From: Agrilactobacillus composti DSM 18527 = JCM 14202
Lineage (GTDB): Bacteria > Bacillota > Bacilli > Lactobacillales > Lactobacillaceae
Reading direction: 5' to 3'
Length of the DNA stretch: 64,000 nt
Assembly: GCF_001436375.1 (NCBI RefSeq)
Contig: NZ_AZGA01000002.1
Span: 248,001 to 312,000, forward strand
Shown: positions 1 to 11,804 of the stretch, in pieces
How the letters are laid out: every line of letters begins with the position of its first letter
Numbering within the stretch: the stretch's first letter is position 1
Made by a program: the position numbers and the translations under genes
Notes under the pieces: model-generated
Told to the model about the DNA's origin: nothing
Databases searched by the model: none
The model's input: only the letters and a program-made list of their open reading frames with translations

Positions 1-142
1 CTAGCGTACTTTTACCAGCACCAGAATAACCCACGATCCCAAAAATCTCGCTATCTTGAATCTTCAAGGACACGTGATCTACGGCATTGATGGTATTCTG
101 CCGGGTATGATAAATCTTGCTGACATCTTTGAACTCGATCAA
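1..142 (-). CDS. metN: Methionine ABC transporter ATP-binding protein, N-terminal fragment
   Basis: This is the first ~47 codons of an ABC transporter ATPase; the rest lies beyond the left edge. The protein opens LIEFKDVSKIY and carries the Walker A motif GYSGAGKSTL near residue 40, a form common in MetN proteins. The start is a TTG at 142, preceded by an AAGGA ribosome binding site about 9 nt upstream; the nearby in-phase GTG runs straight into a stop and cannot be the start. The upstream T-box with an apparent AUG specifier supports a methionine (or methionine sulfoxide) importer. The ATPase family is clear from sequence; the substrate is inferred from the leader. Confidence 0.75.
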   Translation of the reverse strand, partial: MIEFKDVSKIYHTRQNTINAVDHVSLKIQDSEIFGIVGYSGAGKSTL

Positions 143-159
143 GTGCTCACTTCCTTAAA

Positions 160-430
160 AAATAGAATAAAATAAAAAACGCCCTCAGTATAAGGACGTT
201 TTCACGTGGTACCACCTTGTTTTGTTGAATTTTTACAAATTCAACCTCAAGAACTCTAAAGAGTTCTCCGATAACGGCGGCACCGCAATGAGCTCATCTC
301 AACTCGCTCATTGATACTCCCAGACCATCTTCAGTGTGGCTTTTTGGTTTCCTTACACCAAACGGAAACTCTCTAAGCAAAAATCCATAACCTACTCATC
401 TGTTCATTGTATTTGTATTCAAAATCTCAT
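160..430 (-). promoter_or_regulatory. T-box riboswitch leader, probable methionine specificity
   Basis: The minus-strand leader holds the conserved T-box AAGGTGGTACCACG (203-218), the AGAGAG motif of stem I (~367-372) and a GAAGATGGTCTGGGAG segment (~317-332) in which ATG sits where the specifier codon is expected. A Rho-independent terminator (AACGTCCT/AGGGCGTT stem, ~180-201, followed by a T-run at ~170-179) lies between the T-box and metN. Uncharged tRNA-Met would be expected to favour the antiterminator and switch on the transporter. The T-box itself is certain; the amino acid is inferred from the ATG. Confidence 0.88.
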
Positions 431-437
431 AACTAAG

Positions 438-466
438 ATGATAGCCAATGTTACGTTTGCTGTCAA
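438..466 (-). promoter_or_regulatory. Promoter of the T-box/metN transcript
   Basis: The minus strand has a perfect -35 TTGACA (461-466), a 17-nt spacer and a -10 TATCAT (438-443), placed so that transcription would begin about 10 nt downstream, just before the T-box leader. Confidence 0.75.
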
Positions 467-471
467 CTAAT

Positions 472-783
472 TTAGTCCACCAACAAATCGGCAATCCAAT
501 TATCCTGATGTTTTTGGCTATTCATGAGCTCAGGATCATCAGAAATTTCAGTATGCACCGCGGTCACTTTACCAGCAACCGGCGTGGGTAAATCTAAGAC
601 AGCTTTTTCAGCTTCCACAGCCACCAAAGTGTCCCCTAAAGCTAATTCACCAACCATTGGCAGTTCCACAAACTTGACGCGGCCCAGTTCATCTTGAGCT
701 TCCGGTGTTAAACCTAAGCGAATGCTTTTAGGATCGAGTTGCTCTTGCCAAAAATATTTCGTTTCTTTAAAGGCCACAGCCAA
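472..783 (-). CDS. gcvH: GcvH-like lipoyl carrier protein
   Basis: A 103-residue protein of the glycine cleavage H protein/biotinyl-lipoyl family. The swinging-arm lysine is recognisable as K60 in VEAEKAVLDLPTPVAG, the counterpart of the ES.KA..D...P..G motif of H proteins. It is shorter than a classical GcvH (~125-130 aa). No gcvT or gcvP lies nearby, so a full glycine cleavage complex is not indicated; lone GcvH-like proteins in Firmicutes serve as lipoate carriers. The gene starts 6 nt after rodA ends and is probably cotranscribed with it. Confidence 0.8.
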   Translation of the reverse strand: MAVAFKETKYFWQEQLDPKSIRLGLTPEAQDELGRVKFVELPMVGELALGDTLVAVEAEKAVLDLPTPVAGKVTAVHTEISDDPELMNSQKHQDNWIADLLVD

Positions 784-789
784 ACACCT

Positions 790-1980
790 CTATCTAAAGT
801 TTTCATTAGTACTAAACATGTAACTCTTGGAGTGATAACGCATTGACATAATCAAGCCTACCCCAATCATATTCCCCAACAGTGCAGAACCCCCTTGGGA
901 AATAAATGGCAATGGAATCCCGGTCAGGGGTAACAGTCCAATACACATGCCGATATTTTCAAAAACATGGAATAAAATCATCATAATGACCCCGGTGGAA
1001 ATATAGGCATAAAATTCATTTTTAGTGTCTACAATAACCCGAATCATTTGATAAATTAGTAGAAAATATAAAAGGACTAATAAGCAGCCACCCACAAACC
1101 CAAAGTTTTCCCCGATGACGGAAAAAATCATATCTGATTCTCGAACTGGGACATAAACTGTAGAATGATTAAAACCTTTACCAGCCAATTGACCAGACCC
1201 AATGGCCTTCATACTTTGCCATAATTGGTAGCCTTGATTGGTGGTGTTTTGTGATGGATTCAGCCAGCTGTCAATTCGATCAAATTGATAAGCATGAAAA
1301 CCGACTTTGCCTAACAAGACTCGTCCCCAAGTGGTTCGGACTAACGTGATCAAAGCTGCGCCGATCACGACAAATGCCGAGATAAACGGCAACAAAATCT
1401 TCCAAGTTACCCCAGAAACCAATAGCACCCCGCCAAAAATTGCGAAAAAGACCAACATGGTCCCAAAGTCATTTTGCAACTTCAATAACACAGCTACAGG
1501 CAATAACACACAGACCATTTTACCAATCAACAGCCAGTCATATCTGGGGGTGTGTTGGTTATATTGGCTATTGTGGCGGTTGACAGTTCGGGCCAGCATT
1601 AAAATAAATGCTGGCTTCATCACTTCTGAGGGCTGAAAAGTCAGTGGCCCTAAAGCAAACCAGCTCTTGGCCCCAGTTTGGGCGAAATAAGAGCGGCTAT
1701 ACAAGAATAAAACGGCAATCAGCAAGAATAGTCCCAAACCATAAGCATAAGGGGCCACGCGCCAGAGTTGTTCCGTATCAAACTGCATAATAATAATGAC
1801 CGCAATCGCCCCAAGCGCATACCATAATGCTTGAATCACAACTTGGCGCATGGGACTGCCGGCAGATGAATCATGGCTGATCGCCACATATAAAGATACC
1901 AGCCCAATTAACGACAGCAGCATTACCGTTAAGATAATACCATAATCGATTCTAGATGAGCCATCAGTGTCTTCTCTCAT
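790..1980 (-). CDS. rodA: Rod-shape SEDS peptidoglycan glycosyltransferase RodA
   Basis: A 396-residue polytopic membrane protein of the FtsW/RodA/SpoVE (SEDS) family. Diagnostic stretches include FQPSEVMKPAF, IGENFGFVGG and the C-terminal PLTGIPLPFISQGGSALL. SEDS proteins polymerise lipid II glycan strands with a partner class B PBP. RodA rather than FtsW is chosen because it lies downstream of mreB/mbl, yidD and epuA-like genes, a shape cluster. The ATG start is preceded by AAGGAG. Confidence in the family is very high; RodA versus FtsW rests partly on context. Confidence 0.9.
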   Translation of the reverse strand: MREDTDGSSRIDYGIILTVMLLSLIGLVSLYVAISHDSSAGSPMRQVVIQALWYALGAIAVIIIMQFDTEQLWRVAPYAYGLGLFLLIAVLFLYSRSYFAQTGAKSWFALGPLTFQPSEVMKPAFILMLARTVNRHNSQYNQHTPRYDWLLIGKMVCVLLPVAVLLKLQNDFGTMLVFFAIFGGVLLVSGVTWKILLPFISAFVVIGAALITLVRTTWGRVLLGKVGFHAYQFDRIDSWLNPSQNTTNQGYQLWQSMKAIGSGQLAGKGFNHSTVYVPVRESDMIFSVIGENFGFVGGCLLVLLYFLLIYQMIRVIVDTKNEFYAYISTGVIMMILFHVFENIGMCIGLLPLTGIPLPFISQGGSALLGNMIGVGLIMSMRYHSKSYMFSTNENFR

Positions 1981-2000
1981 TGTATCAACACTCCTTGTGC

Positions 2001-2225
2001 CTATCTATGATATAAATTATAGGTCATCAACAATTCGTTAATGGCATCATCTAAAGTTTTGAAATGTTTTTCAGGTAAATCCTGAAATTGAGTGATAAAT
2101 CGTTGGGTATTCTCTTCAGTGATCGTCCCAATGGTTTGTGTGCCGATCACAACTTCATAACCGTCTTTATCACCAATTTTGGTTTCATTAACAGAAACTT
2201 TGACATTTTGTTCTTTCTTACGCAT
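2001..2225 (-). CDS. DUF2969 family small protein
   Basis: A 74-residue, charged, cytosolic protein without membrane segments or signal peptide. The central pattern, GYEVVIGTQTIGTITEE followed by FITQFQDLP, resembles the lactobacillar DUF2969 family, which is commonly encoded between yidD/mbl and rodA. Function is unknown; its fixed place suggests a link to wall elongation. The start follows a TAAGGAG ribosome binding site. Confidence 0.75.
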   Translation of the reverse strand: MRKKEQNVKVSVNETKIGDKDGYEVVIGTQTIGTITEENTQRFITQFQDLPEKHFKTLDDAINELLMTYNLYHR

Positions 2226-2234
2226 AAAATCTCC

Positions 2235-2525
2235 TTAATTATGTTTGTAAAACTTGTTGGCGATGATTTCATCCACATAATTCTCAGGATGCGGGTTGCG
2301 CCGCAAAGTAAAGAAATCAGGTACTGGATCTACGCCGCCGTGGACAAAAGGATTACACCGGAAAATGCGCGCAATCCCCATGATACTGCCCTTAATAACC
2401 CCATGTTTTTTCAAAGCCGTTAACATGTAGTTAGAACAAGTTGGGTAATAACGGCAGCTTGGCGGAAATAGCGGTGAAATAAAGCGCTGATAAAAGTGCA
2501 CCAAATAAATCAGAATTTGTTTCAT
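2235..2525 (-). CDS. yidD: Membrane protein insertion efficiency factor YidD
   Basis: A 96-residue YidD-family protein: it starts [18 protein letters not shown], then has the conserved cysteine-rich [11 protein letters not shown] segment and [14 protein letters not shown]. YidD proteins are inner-leaflet, amphipathic proteins that assist YidC-mediated membrane insertion. An upstream in-frame ATG would add six residues (MGGGIK), but that stretch is the ribosome binding site GGAGGTG itself, so the start at 2525 is chosen. Confidence 0.93.
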   Translation of the reverse strand: MKQILIYLVHFYQRFISPLFPPSCRYYPTCSNYMLTALKKHGVIKGSIMGIARIFRCNPFVHGGVDPVPDFFTLRRNPHPENYVDEIIANKFYKHN

Positions 2526-2543
2526 TTTGATGCCACCTCCCAT

Positions 2544-2765
2544 TTAACGGAAGAAACTGAAAATATGCAGCCAAGTACTAGGCAAAAAGACCCGCAATGG
2601 ATTGCCACCACCGAGCTTAAAGCCAATCATCGCCCCGATAATCAACAGAATAAAGGCCACTAGAACCAGCAATAAAATCCGTTTTAAAACCCAACGGACA
2701 TACTGTTTATGCTCTTCATCCACTTCATTTAAAACATGTTGTTGACCGGATCGCTTTTCAGCCAT
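2544..2765 (-). CDS. EpuA-type small membrane protein (annotated as RNA polymerase subunit beta family)
   Basis: A 73-residue protein with a charged N-terminus (about 27 residues) and one hydrophobic helix ILLLVLVAFILLIIGAMIGF, followed by a GGGNPLRVFLPSTW tail. This fits the EpuA family (PF11772), often mislabelled DNA-directed RNA polymerase subunit beta, found next to mbl or murA in Firmicutes. Role unknown. It lies 14 nt downstream of mreB/mbl in the same transcript. Confidence 0.75.
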   Translation of the reverse strand: MAEKRSGQQHVLNEVDEEHKQYVRWVLKRILLLVLVAFILLIIGAMIGFKLGGGNPLRVFLPSTWLHIFSFFR

Positions 2766-2779
2766 TTCATCACATCCTA

Positions 2780-3772
2780 TCAGCGTGTCTTCTTAGTCTT
2801 AGCCATATGGGTCAATAAAATGCCCGTGCCTAGGGCCACAGAGTCCAACGGTTCATCCGCTAGTAAAACGGGCACTTGTAAGTTTTCAGCAAATAAGCGG
2901 TCGATTCCTTTCAATAATGCCCCACCACCGGTGATCATAATGCCGTGATCAATGATGTCGGCAGATAATTCAGGGGGTGTTTGTTCCAACACATTTTTAG
3001 CAGCGGCAATAATCGCTTCCAGTGTGTCATGCAATGCCCCTTCAACTTCTTCAGCAGTTACTTCAACTTCTTTAGGCAAGCCAGAAACCATGTCGCGACC
3101 TCGGACAGATAATTTAGCTTCAGGGTCAGGTTCAAAGGCAAAACCAATTTCTTTTTTGATCATTTCAGCGGTATGATCCCCAATTAATAAGCCATGATTT
3201 TGTTTGACATAATTAGAGACATTTTGATCCATCTTATCCCCAGCTAGACGCAGCGATTGACTCGTCACTACTTCACCCATGGATAAAACCGCAATATCAC
3301 TGGTCCCGCCACCAATATCAATGACCATATTGCCTTGGGGTTTAAAAATATCTAAACCCGCCCCAACAGCGGCAACTTTTGGTTCAAATTCCAAATAAAC
3401 ATTGCGACCGCCTGATGCTTCAGCGGCTTCAATGATCGCTTTTTGTTCGATAGATGTTGTATTTGTAGGTGCACAAATCAAAATATCAGGTTTTGATAAG
3501 ATGCCTTTTACGTTTAATTTGTTAATAAAATAAGATAACATTTCTTCAGTCACATCAAAGTCAGCAATCACACCGTCTTTGAGCGGACGAATTGCCCGAA
3601 TATTACCGGGTGTCCGGCCTACCATGCGGTAAGCATCAGAACCGACTGCCAATACTTTGCCATCAGACATATTGATGGCTACAACAGACGGCTCGTTTAA
3701 AACGATACCTTTTCCTTGAACATTGATCAAAACATTTGCTGTACCTAAATCAATGCCGATACCCTTAGCCAT
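2780..3772 (-). CDS. mreB: Rod-shape determining actin homolog MreB/Mbl
   Basis: A 330-residue MreB/Mbl protein. It begins GIGIDLGTANVL (phosphate-1 loop), has IDIGGGTSDIAV (phosphate-2) and MITGGGALLKGID (adenosine motif), the signatures of the actin fold. MreB filaments under the membrane guide the elongation machinery, matching downstream rodA. Whether it is strictly MreB or the paralog Mbl cannot be decided from one copy; its place after the atp operon is typical of the lactobacillar mbl/mreB2 gene. Confidence 0.9.
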   Translation of the reverse strand: MAKGIGIDLGTANVLINVQGKGIVLNEPSVVAINMSDGKVLAVGSDAYRMVGRTPGNIRAIRPLKDGVIADFDVTEEMLSYFINKLNVKGILSKPDILICAPTNTTSIEQKAIIEAAEASGGRNVYLEFEPKVAAVGAGLDIFKPQGNMVIDIGGGTSDIAVLSMGEVVTSQSLRLAGDKMDQNVSNYVKQNHGLLIGDHTAEMIKKEIGFAFEPDPEAKLSVRGRDMVSGLPKEVEVTAEEVEGALHDTLEAIIAAAKNVLEQTPPELSADIIDHGIMITGGGALLKGIDRLFAENLQVPVLLADEPLDSVALGTGILLTHMAKTKKTR

Positions 3773-3814
3773 GCTTGTTCCCCTCTCGTCGTTCGAATAC
3801 GTTCACGTTGGTTG

Positions 3815-3874
3815 ATTATAGCATATTCCCGCTCACTTTAAAATGCGGTCAATAAGCCCTAAGCTTTTATTATA
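3815..3874 (-). promoter_or_regulatory. Promoter region of the mreB-rodA cluster
   Basis: Two perfect TATAAT boxes read on the minus strand. The one at 3815-3820 is preceded by TG-n (extended -10) and by a TTTAAA -35-like box 16 nt upstream; it is the better candidate. The other is at 3869-3874. Confidence 0.6.
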
Positions 3875-3907
3875 CTCTATTCCCCTTTAAAAAGGGACGA
3901 GAATTCG

Positions 3908-4141
3908 CTAACTGAAAATATAAATGAAACTATGGGCTTGATCCACTAAATTCAAGAAGAATTGACTGACATTATAGCCAATGGCAATGGCCACGAAAAC
4001 CAAGATCAATTGTGCCTGGGGCACATGTTCTCTTTTAATGATCTGATCAAATCTCAAAGCCCGAATACCCCAAAAAGTCAGGACAATAAAAAACATATGG
4101 CTTAAAACGGTATAGAGTGCCTGTATTCCCATGAACTTCAA
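3908..4141 (-). CDS. DUF1146 (YwzB-like) membrane protein
   Basis: A ~77-residue protein with two hydrophobic helices (ALYTVLSHMFFIVLTFWGI and AQLILVFVAIAIGYNVSQFFL), matching DUF1146/YwzB, regularly encoded between atpC and mreB/mbl. A TTG at 4141 is preferred because GGAGG lies 9 nt upstream; the ATG three codons later and a longer extension upstream are less well placed. Function unknown. Confidence 0.75.
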   Translation of the reverse strand: MKFMGIQALYTVLSHMFFIVLTFWGIRALRFDQIIKREHVPQAQLILVFVAIAIGYNVSQFFLNLVDQAHSFIYIFS

Positions 4142-4185
4142 AATTAATTGCCTCCATTTGCTACATTTATTTATATTCTGGCACA

Positions 4186-4222
4186 TAAAAAGGTCGAAGA
4201 CAAAACTATCGTCTTCGACCTA
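4186..4222 (-). terminator. Rho-independent terminator of the atp operon
   Basis: An 11-bp perfect stem (AGGTCGAAGAC with its complement) with a short loop is followed on the minus strand by a run of T. It lies just downstream of atpC. Confidence 0.92.
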
Positions 4223-4243
4223 ATATATCATACACGTATGAAA

Positions 4244-4684
4244 TTATTGTGATTGATGGCCAGAAACTGAAATACGGTTGACAGCTCGGCGTAAAGCAAC
4301 CTGCGCCCGCAGCATTTCATCTGAATCATTATGACTTTGCGCCGTTTTAATTTTCTCTTCAGCCCGCGCTTTCGCCCGTTGTGCCCGGCGTAAGTCAATA
4401 TCCTTCGCCCGTTCAGCGGAGTCAGCGGTAATAGAAGCTTGATTATTGCTCACTTCTAAGAAACCGCCATTGACTGCGATGGAATCCATATGGTTCTCAT
4501 CAACCCGATGGACTCGGACTTCAGAAATCTTTAAAGGTGCAATAATGGCTTCATGATTGGCCATAATCCCCAAATCACCATCAATGGCCTTGACGACTAA
4601 TAGATGGGCATGGTGTGAATAAACCACGCCATCGGGGGTCACAATATTTACGGTTAAAACTTGACTTTGATCATTATCCGCCAT
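4244..4684 (-). CDS. atpC: F1 ATP synthase epsilon subunit
   Basis: A 146-residue epsilon subunit: N-terminal beta-sandwich (LTVNIVTPDGVVYSHHAHLLVVKAIDGDLGI) and a C-terminal helical pair rich in Ala/Arg (~90-140). Epsilon couples the rotor shaft to the c-ring and can inhibit ATP hydrolysis. It is the last gene of atpBEFHAGDC, 14 nt after atpD, and is followed by a strong terminator. Confidence 0.97.
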   Translation of the reverse strand: MADNDQSQVLTVNIVTPDGVVYSHHAHLLVVKAIDGDLGIMANHEAIIAPLKISEVRVHRVDENHMDSIAVNGGFLEVSNNQASITADSAERAKDIDLRRAQRAKARAEEKIKTAQSHNDSDEMLRAQVALRRAVNRISVSGHQSQ

Positions 4685-4698
4685 ATCAGCTAACCCCC

Positions 4699-7100
<2,402 letters not shown>

Positions 7101-7127
7101 CTTGTCACACCACCTTATTGTCTATGA

Positions 7128-8690
<1,563 letters not shown>

Positions 8691-8712
8691 CTAATTCACC
8701 TCTCATTTTTGA

Positions 8713-9258
8713 TCATCTATTCAGTAATAATGCTTTAATACGGGTTAAACGGGTCTTAATGCTGCCATCAATAACTTTATCGCTGGCATGAACAATGACC
8801 CCACCAATGATGTCTGGATCAACTGTACTGGTGATCTGGACGTGACTGGCACCAAAACGTTGCGCAATTTGTGCGCTCAGCTTTTCTTGTTGTGCCGCAT
8901 TTAAAGCAACTGCAGTAGTTACTTCAGCACGAATAATTTTATTTTGCTTATCGTACATTGCTTCAAAGTAATCTACCATGAATAAAATGTCATTCATTCG
9001 TTTGTAGTCAAACACCATTTGTAAGAAGGTCTGCATCAACGGGCTGAATTGTTGTTTCAAACTGTCGATGATCGGCTTTTTCTCAGCTAAACTCAAACGC
9101 ATATCTGTTAAGACATTCCCTAAATCTTTATTTTCGGTAAAAATTTGGCGAATACCCAATAATTCTTGATAAGTGTCATCTAGTGCTTGTTTTGACTCGG
9201 CTAGTTCAAATAATGCATTCGCATAACGTCTACCAATAGTAAATTTATCTAGTGCCAT
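8713..9258 (-). CDS. atpH: ATP synthase delta subunit
   Basis: A 181-residue delta (OSCP) subunit, which ties the top of F1 to the peripheral stalk. The N-terminal FTIGRRYANALFELAESK and C-terminal DPDIIGGVIVHASDKVIDGSIKTRL motifs are typical. Its start overlaps the end of atpF by 14 nt, indicating translational coupling. Confidence 0.97.
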   Translation of the reverse strand: MALDKFTIGRRYANALFELAESKQALDDTYQELLGIRQIFTENKDLGNVLTDMRLSLAEKKPIIDSLKQQFSPLMQTFLQMVFDYKRMNDILFMVDYFEAMYDKQNKIIRAEVTTAVALNAAQQEKLSAQIAQRFGASHVQITSTVDPDIIGGVIVHASDKVIDGSIKTRLTRIKALLLNR

Positions 9259-9760
9259 TGGTATCGCCTAACCCTTCAATATAAGAATCAATCAATGCTT
9301 GCTGATCACTGGCACTGAGTTCCTTATTAATTAATTTGGATGCTATTTCAATTGATAATTGTGCAACATCATCTCTTGCACTGGCTAAAGCGTCCGCACG
9401 AGCTTGTTCAGCATCTTTTTGGGCGTTAGTCTTTAACTGTTGTGCTTCACTTTGGGCTTGTGTGATGATTTGGTCACGTTGTGTTTCCCCACTCTTTTGA
9501 GCGTTTTGAACGATCTGCGTGGCTTCGCTACGGGTATTTTTTAATTCACCTTCACGTTGAGCTGCCAATTCGTCCGCTTTTTTACGGGTATCTTCAGCGT
9601 AATCTAAATCACCATTGATTTTATCTTCACGCTTAGCCATCATCTTTGAAACAGGCCCATAGGCGTATTTCATGACAATAACAAACATGAGTACAAATAA
9701 AATCAAGTAAATTAGCATATCGCCAACTTGAAGTGCAGCACCCAAAACAAGTTTGTCCAT
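9245..9760 (-). CDS. atpF: ATP synthase b subunit
   Basis: A 171-residue b subunit: one N-terminal membrane helix (~15-35, LIYLILFVLMFVIVMKYA) followed by a long charged coiled-coil rich in Ala, Gln, Glu and Lys, which forms the peripheral stator stalk. Lies between atpE and atpH. Confidence 0.96.
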   Translation of the reverse strand: MDKLVLGAALQVGDMLIYLILFVLMFVIVMKYAYGPVSKMMAKREDKINGDLDYAEDTRKKADELAAQREGELKNTRSEATQIVQNAQKSGETQRDQIITQAQSEAQQLKTNAQKDAEQARADALASARDDVAQLSIEIASKLINKELSASDQQALIDSYIEGLGDTNGTR

Positions 9761-9807
9761 CTTTATTGCACTTCCTTCCTAAACGAATTTATTCTCATTA
9801 GTCTGTT

Positions 9808-10023
9808 TTAGAACAAGAATAAAATCAAGAATGAAATGACAATGGAAATAATTGGAACCGCTTCGATCAAACCTACACCAAGGAACATTGTCCCACGCAA
9901 TTGGCCTGATAATTCAGGTTGACGTGCCATACTTTCGATTGTTTTTGCAATAACGTGTCCGTTACCATAAGATGCAGCTAAGGCAGCTAAGCCTGCAGCA
10001 ATACCAGCACCGATTGTCTTCAT
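9808..10023 (-). CDS. atpE: ATP synthase c subunit (proton-carrying ring)
   Basis: A 71-residue two-helix protein. The first helix carries the glycine repeat [18 protein letters not shown] and the second the proton-binding glutamate in [18 protein letters not shown]. The usual H+-type ligands are present; no sodium-binding signature is evident. Confidence 0.97.
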   Translation of the reverse strand: MKTIGAGIAAGLAALAASYGNGHVIAKTIESMARQPELSGQLRGTMFLGVGLIEAVPIISIVISFLILFLF

Positions 10024-10063
10024 AAAAAAATTACCTCCTAGATAATCCTAAAAATTTAGTTTG

Positions 10064-10774
10064 TTACTCTTGCTCGAGTTTCCCCGAGATGTAAACCATA
10101 GCTAGTGTTACGAAAATATAAGCCTGGATACTTCCAATAAATACTGAAAATGCTTGCCAGACCATCTCTAGTAGTGCGCCAGGAATAAAAGAAACCACAC
10201 CGAAACTGTGCATAAATTGCGCAAGCAATTTCAGAAGAATTTCACCGGCATAAATGTTACCGTAAAGCCGTAAAGATAACGTCAAAAAGTTTGTAAACTC
10301 TTCAAGTATGTTAATTGGTGTCAAGAATGCCACTGGCCGGGCATAGTTCTTGAGGTATTGTCCAAAGCCCCACTTTTTAACCCCATAATAATGGGACAGC
10401 AGCAACACAATGGCCGCTAAGGACATGGTTACGATTGGGTTTGACGTTGGGGATTTAACCCAATTGGTATTACCCACGGTAACCTGTAGGAATAAACCTA
10501 ATTGGTTGGCCATGAAGATGAAAAGAAACATCACGAAGGCCAAGCCATAAAACTTGCGACCTTCTTCTCCAGGAATGGCACTTTTAACGATACCATTGAC
10601 AAAATCAATTGCCCATTCAATAACATTTTGCTTTTTACTCGGTCGTAACGATGGACGTCTGGATAGATAGAACACAAATGCTAATACCATCAAGGCAGCA
10701 ATAATTCCAGAAATATCGTTGCTGAGATCAAAATTCAATCCCATAAAACTTACAACTGGAGACTTTTCATTCAA
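10064..10774 (-). CDS. atpB: ATP synthase a subunit
   Basis: A 236-residue polytopic subunit a, forming the proton half-channels against the c-ring. The essential arginine lies in LSLRLYGNIYAGE and the last helices contain GSIQAYIFVTLAMVYISG. The start is a TTG at 10774 with AAGGAGG about 9 nt upstream. No atpI gene precedes it. Confidence 0.96.
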   Translation of the reverse strand: MNEKSPVVSFMGLNFDLSNDISGIIAALMVLAFVFYLSRRPSLRPSKKQNVIEWAIDFVNGIVKSAIPGEEGRKFYGLAFVMFLFIFMANQLGLFLQVTVGNTNWVKSPTSNPIVTMSLAAIVLLLSHYYGVKKWGFGQYLKNYARPVAFLTPINILEEFTNFLTLSLRLYGNIYAGEILLKLLAQFMHSFGVVSFIPGALLEMVWQAFSVFIGSIQAYIFVTLAMVYISGKLEQE

Positions 10775-11099
10775 CGCTTTCTTCCTCCTTTCTATCTTGG
10801 ATATGCTTATGTAGATCCCTTTATCTGGCAGAAGTGATCAACAAAACCTAGCAGAACCTAGTCCGCATTTTGACGAACTGAGTTAAGTCAAAATACAAGT
10901 GAAATAATACCACCAAAATAAGGAAAAGACAAAGCATTGTTTCAGTAAATTTATTCATAATGTCATGAAAATTGACAACAGATTTCAATAAATCCTTAAA
11001 AAATCACAATTTATCAGGACATTTTATACACTAAAAAAGTAAGCTACAAAATAAAGGACCAAATAAAGCCGTCAGCTTCATCTAATCCTAAATTATCAA
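10775..11099. other. Intergenic region between upp and atpB
   Basis: This 325-nt AT-rich gap holds the atp promoter (10904-10932). On the minus strand an open frame of 36 codons (10848-10958) would encode a hydrophobic single-helix peptide, but it has no ribosome binding site and contains the promoter. No strong terminator for upp is visible; only a weak hairpin (AAGC/GCTT) near 11065-11080. Confidence 0.6.
10904..10932 (-). promoter_or_regulatory. Promoter of the atp operon
   Basis: On the minus strand, -35 TTGTCT (10927-10932) and -10 TATTAT (10904-10909) are separated by exactly 17 nt. This leaves an untranslated leader of roughly 120 nt before atpB. Confidence 0.65.
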
Positions 11100-11741
11100 T
11101 TATTTAGTTCCGAATAAGCGATCGCCAGCATCCCCTAAACCAGGAATAATATAGCCATCTTCATTGAGTTTTTCATCCAAGGCCGCAGCATAAATATCCA
11201 CGTCAGGATGTGCTTCTTGAACAGCGCGAACGCCTTCAGGGGCTGCCACCAAGACCACCAAACGCATGTTAGAAGCACCACGCTTCTTTAAGGCGTCAAT
11301 GGCCATGATTGCTGAGCCACCAGTCGCAAGCATTGGATCAACGATAAACAAGTTACGTTGGTCAATGTCTGTTGGCATTTTCACGAAATATTCGTGGGGT
11401 TTCAAAGTTTTTTCATCACGGTACATACCGATATGTCCAACTTTTGCAGCTGGGATCAATTCCAACACACCATCGACCATGCCTAGCCCAGCCCGTAGAA
11501 TTGGAATGACTGCTAACTTCTTACCAGAAAGCGTCTTTTGAGTGGTTTTCCCCATTGGGGTATTCACGACAACGTCTTCTAACGGTAAATCCCGGGTAAT
11601 TTCATAGACCATCAATTCGGCTATTTCATTGGCAACCTCTCTAAACACCTTCGTACCAGTGTTTTTATTGCGAATAATTGTCAATTTGTGCTGAATCAAT
11701 GGATGATTTAATACTGTAAACTTTCCCACTTTAAGAGCCAC
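11100..11741 (-). CDS. upp: Uracil phosphoribosyltransferase
   Basis: A 213-residue enzyme salvaging uracil to UMP with PRPP. The PRPP-binding loop [14 protein letters not shown] and the C-terminal [25 protein letters not shown] are diagnostic of Upp. It starts with GTG at 11741. It follows glyA by 63 nt and is probably cotranscribed. Confidence 0.97.
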   Translation of the reverse strand: MALKVGKFTVLNHPLIQHKLTIIRNKNTGTKVFREVANEIAELMVYEITRDLPLEDVVVNTPMGKTTQKTLSGKKLAVIPILRAGLGMVDGVLELIPAAKVGHIGMYRDEKTLKPHEYFVKMPTDIDQRNLFIVDPMLATGGSAIMAIDALKKRGASNMRLVVLVAAPEGVRAVQEAHPDVDIYAAALDEKLNEDGYIIPGLGDAGDRLFGTK

Positions 11742-11804
11742 CTTCGTTTTAATCTCATACTATTCTAGCCTATCGAGATGAAAAAACCAATAGCAAACTA
11801 TAAT

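Noticed and set aside
11065-11080. Terminator of upp
   Set aside because: The stem is only four base pairs; not enough to call.
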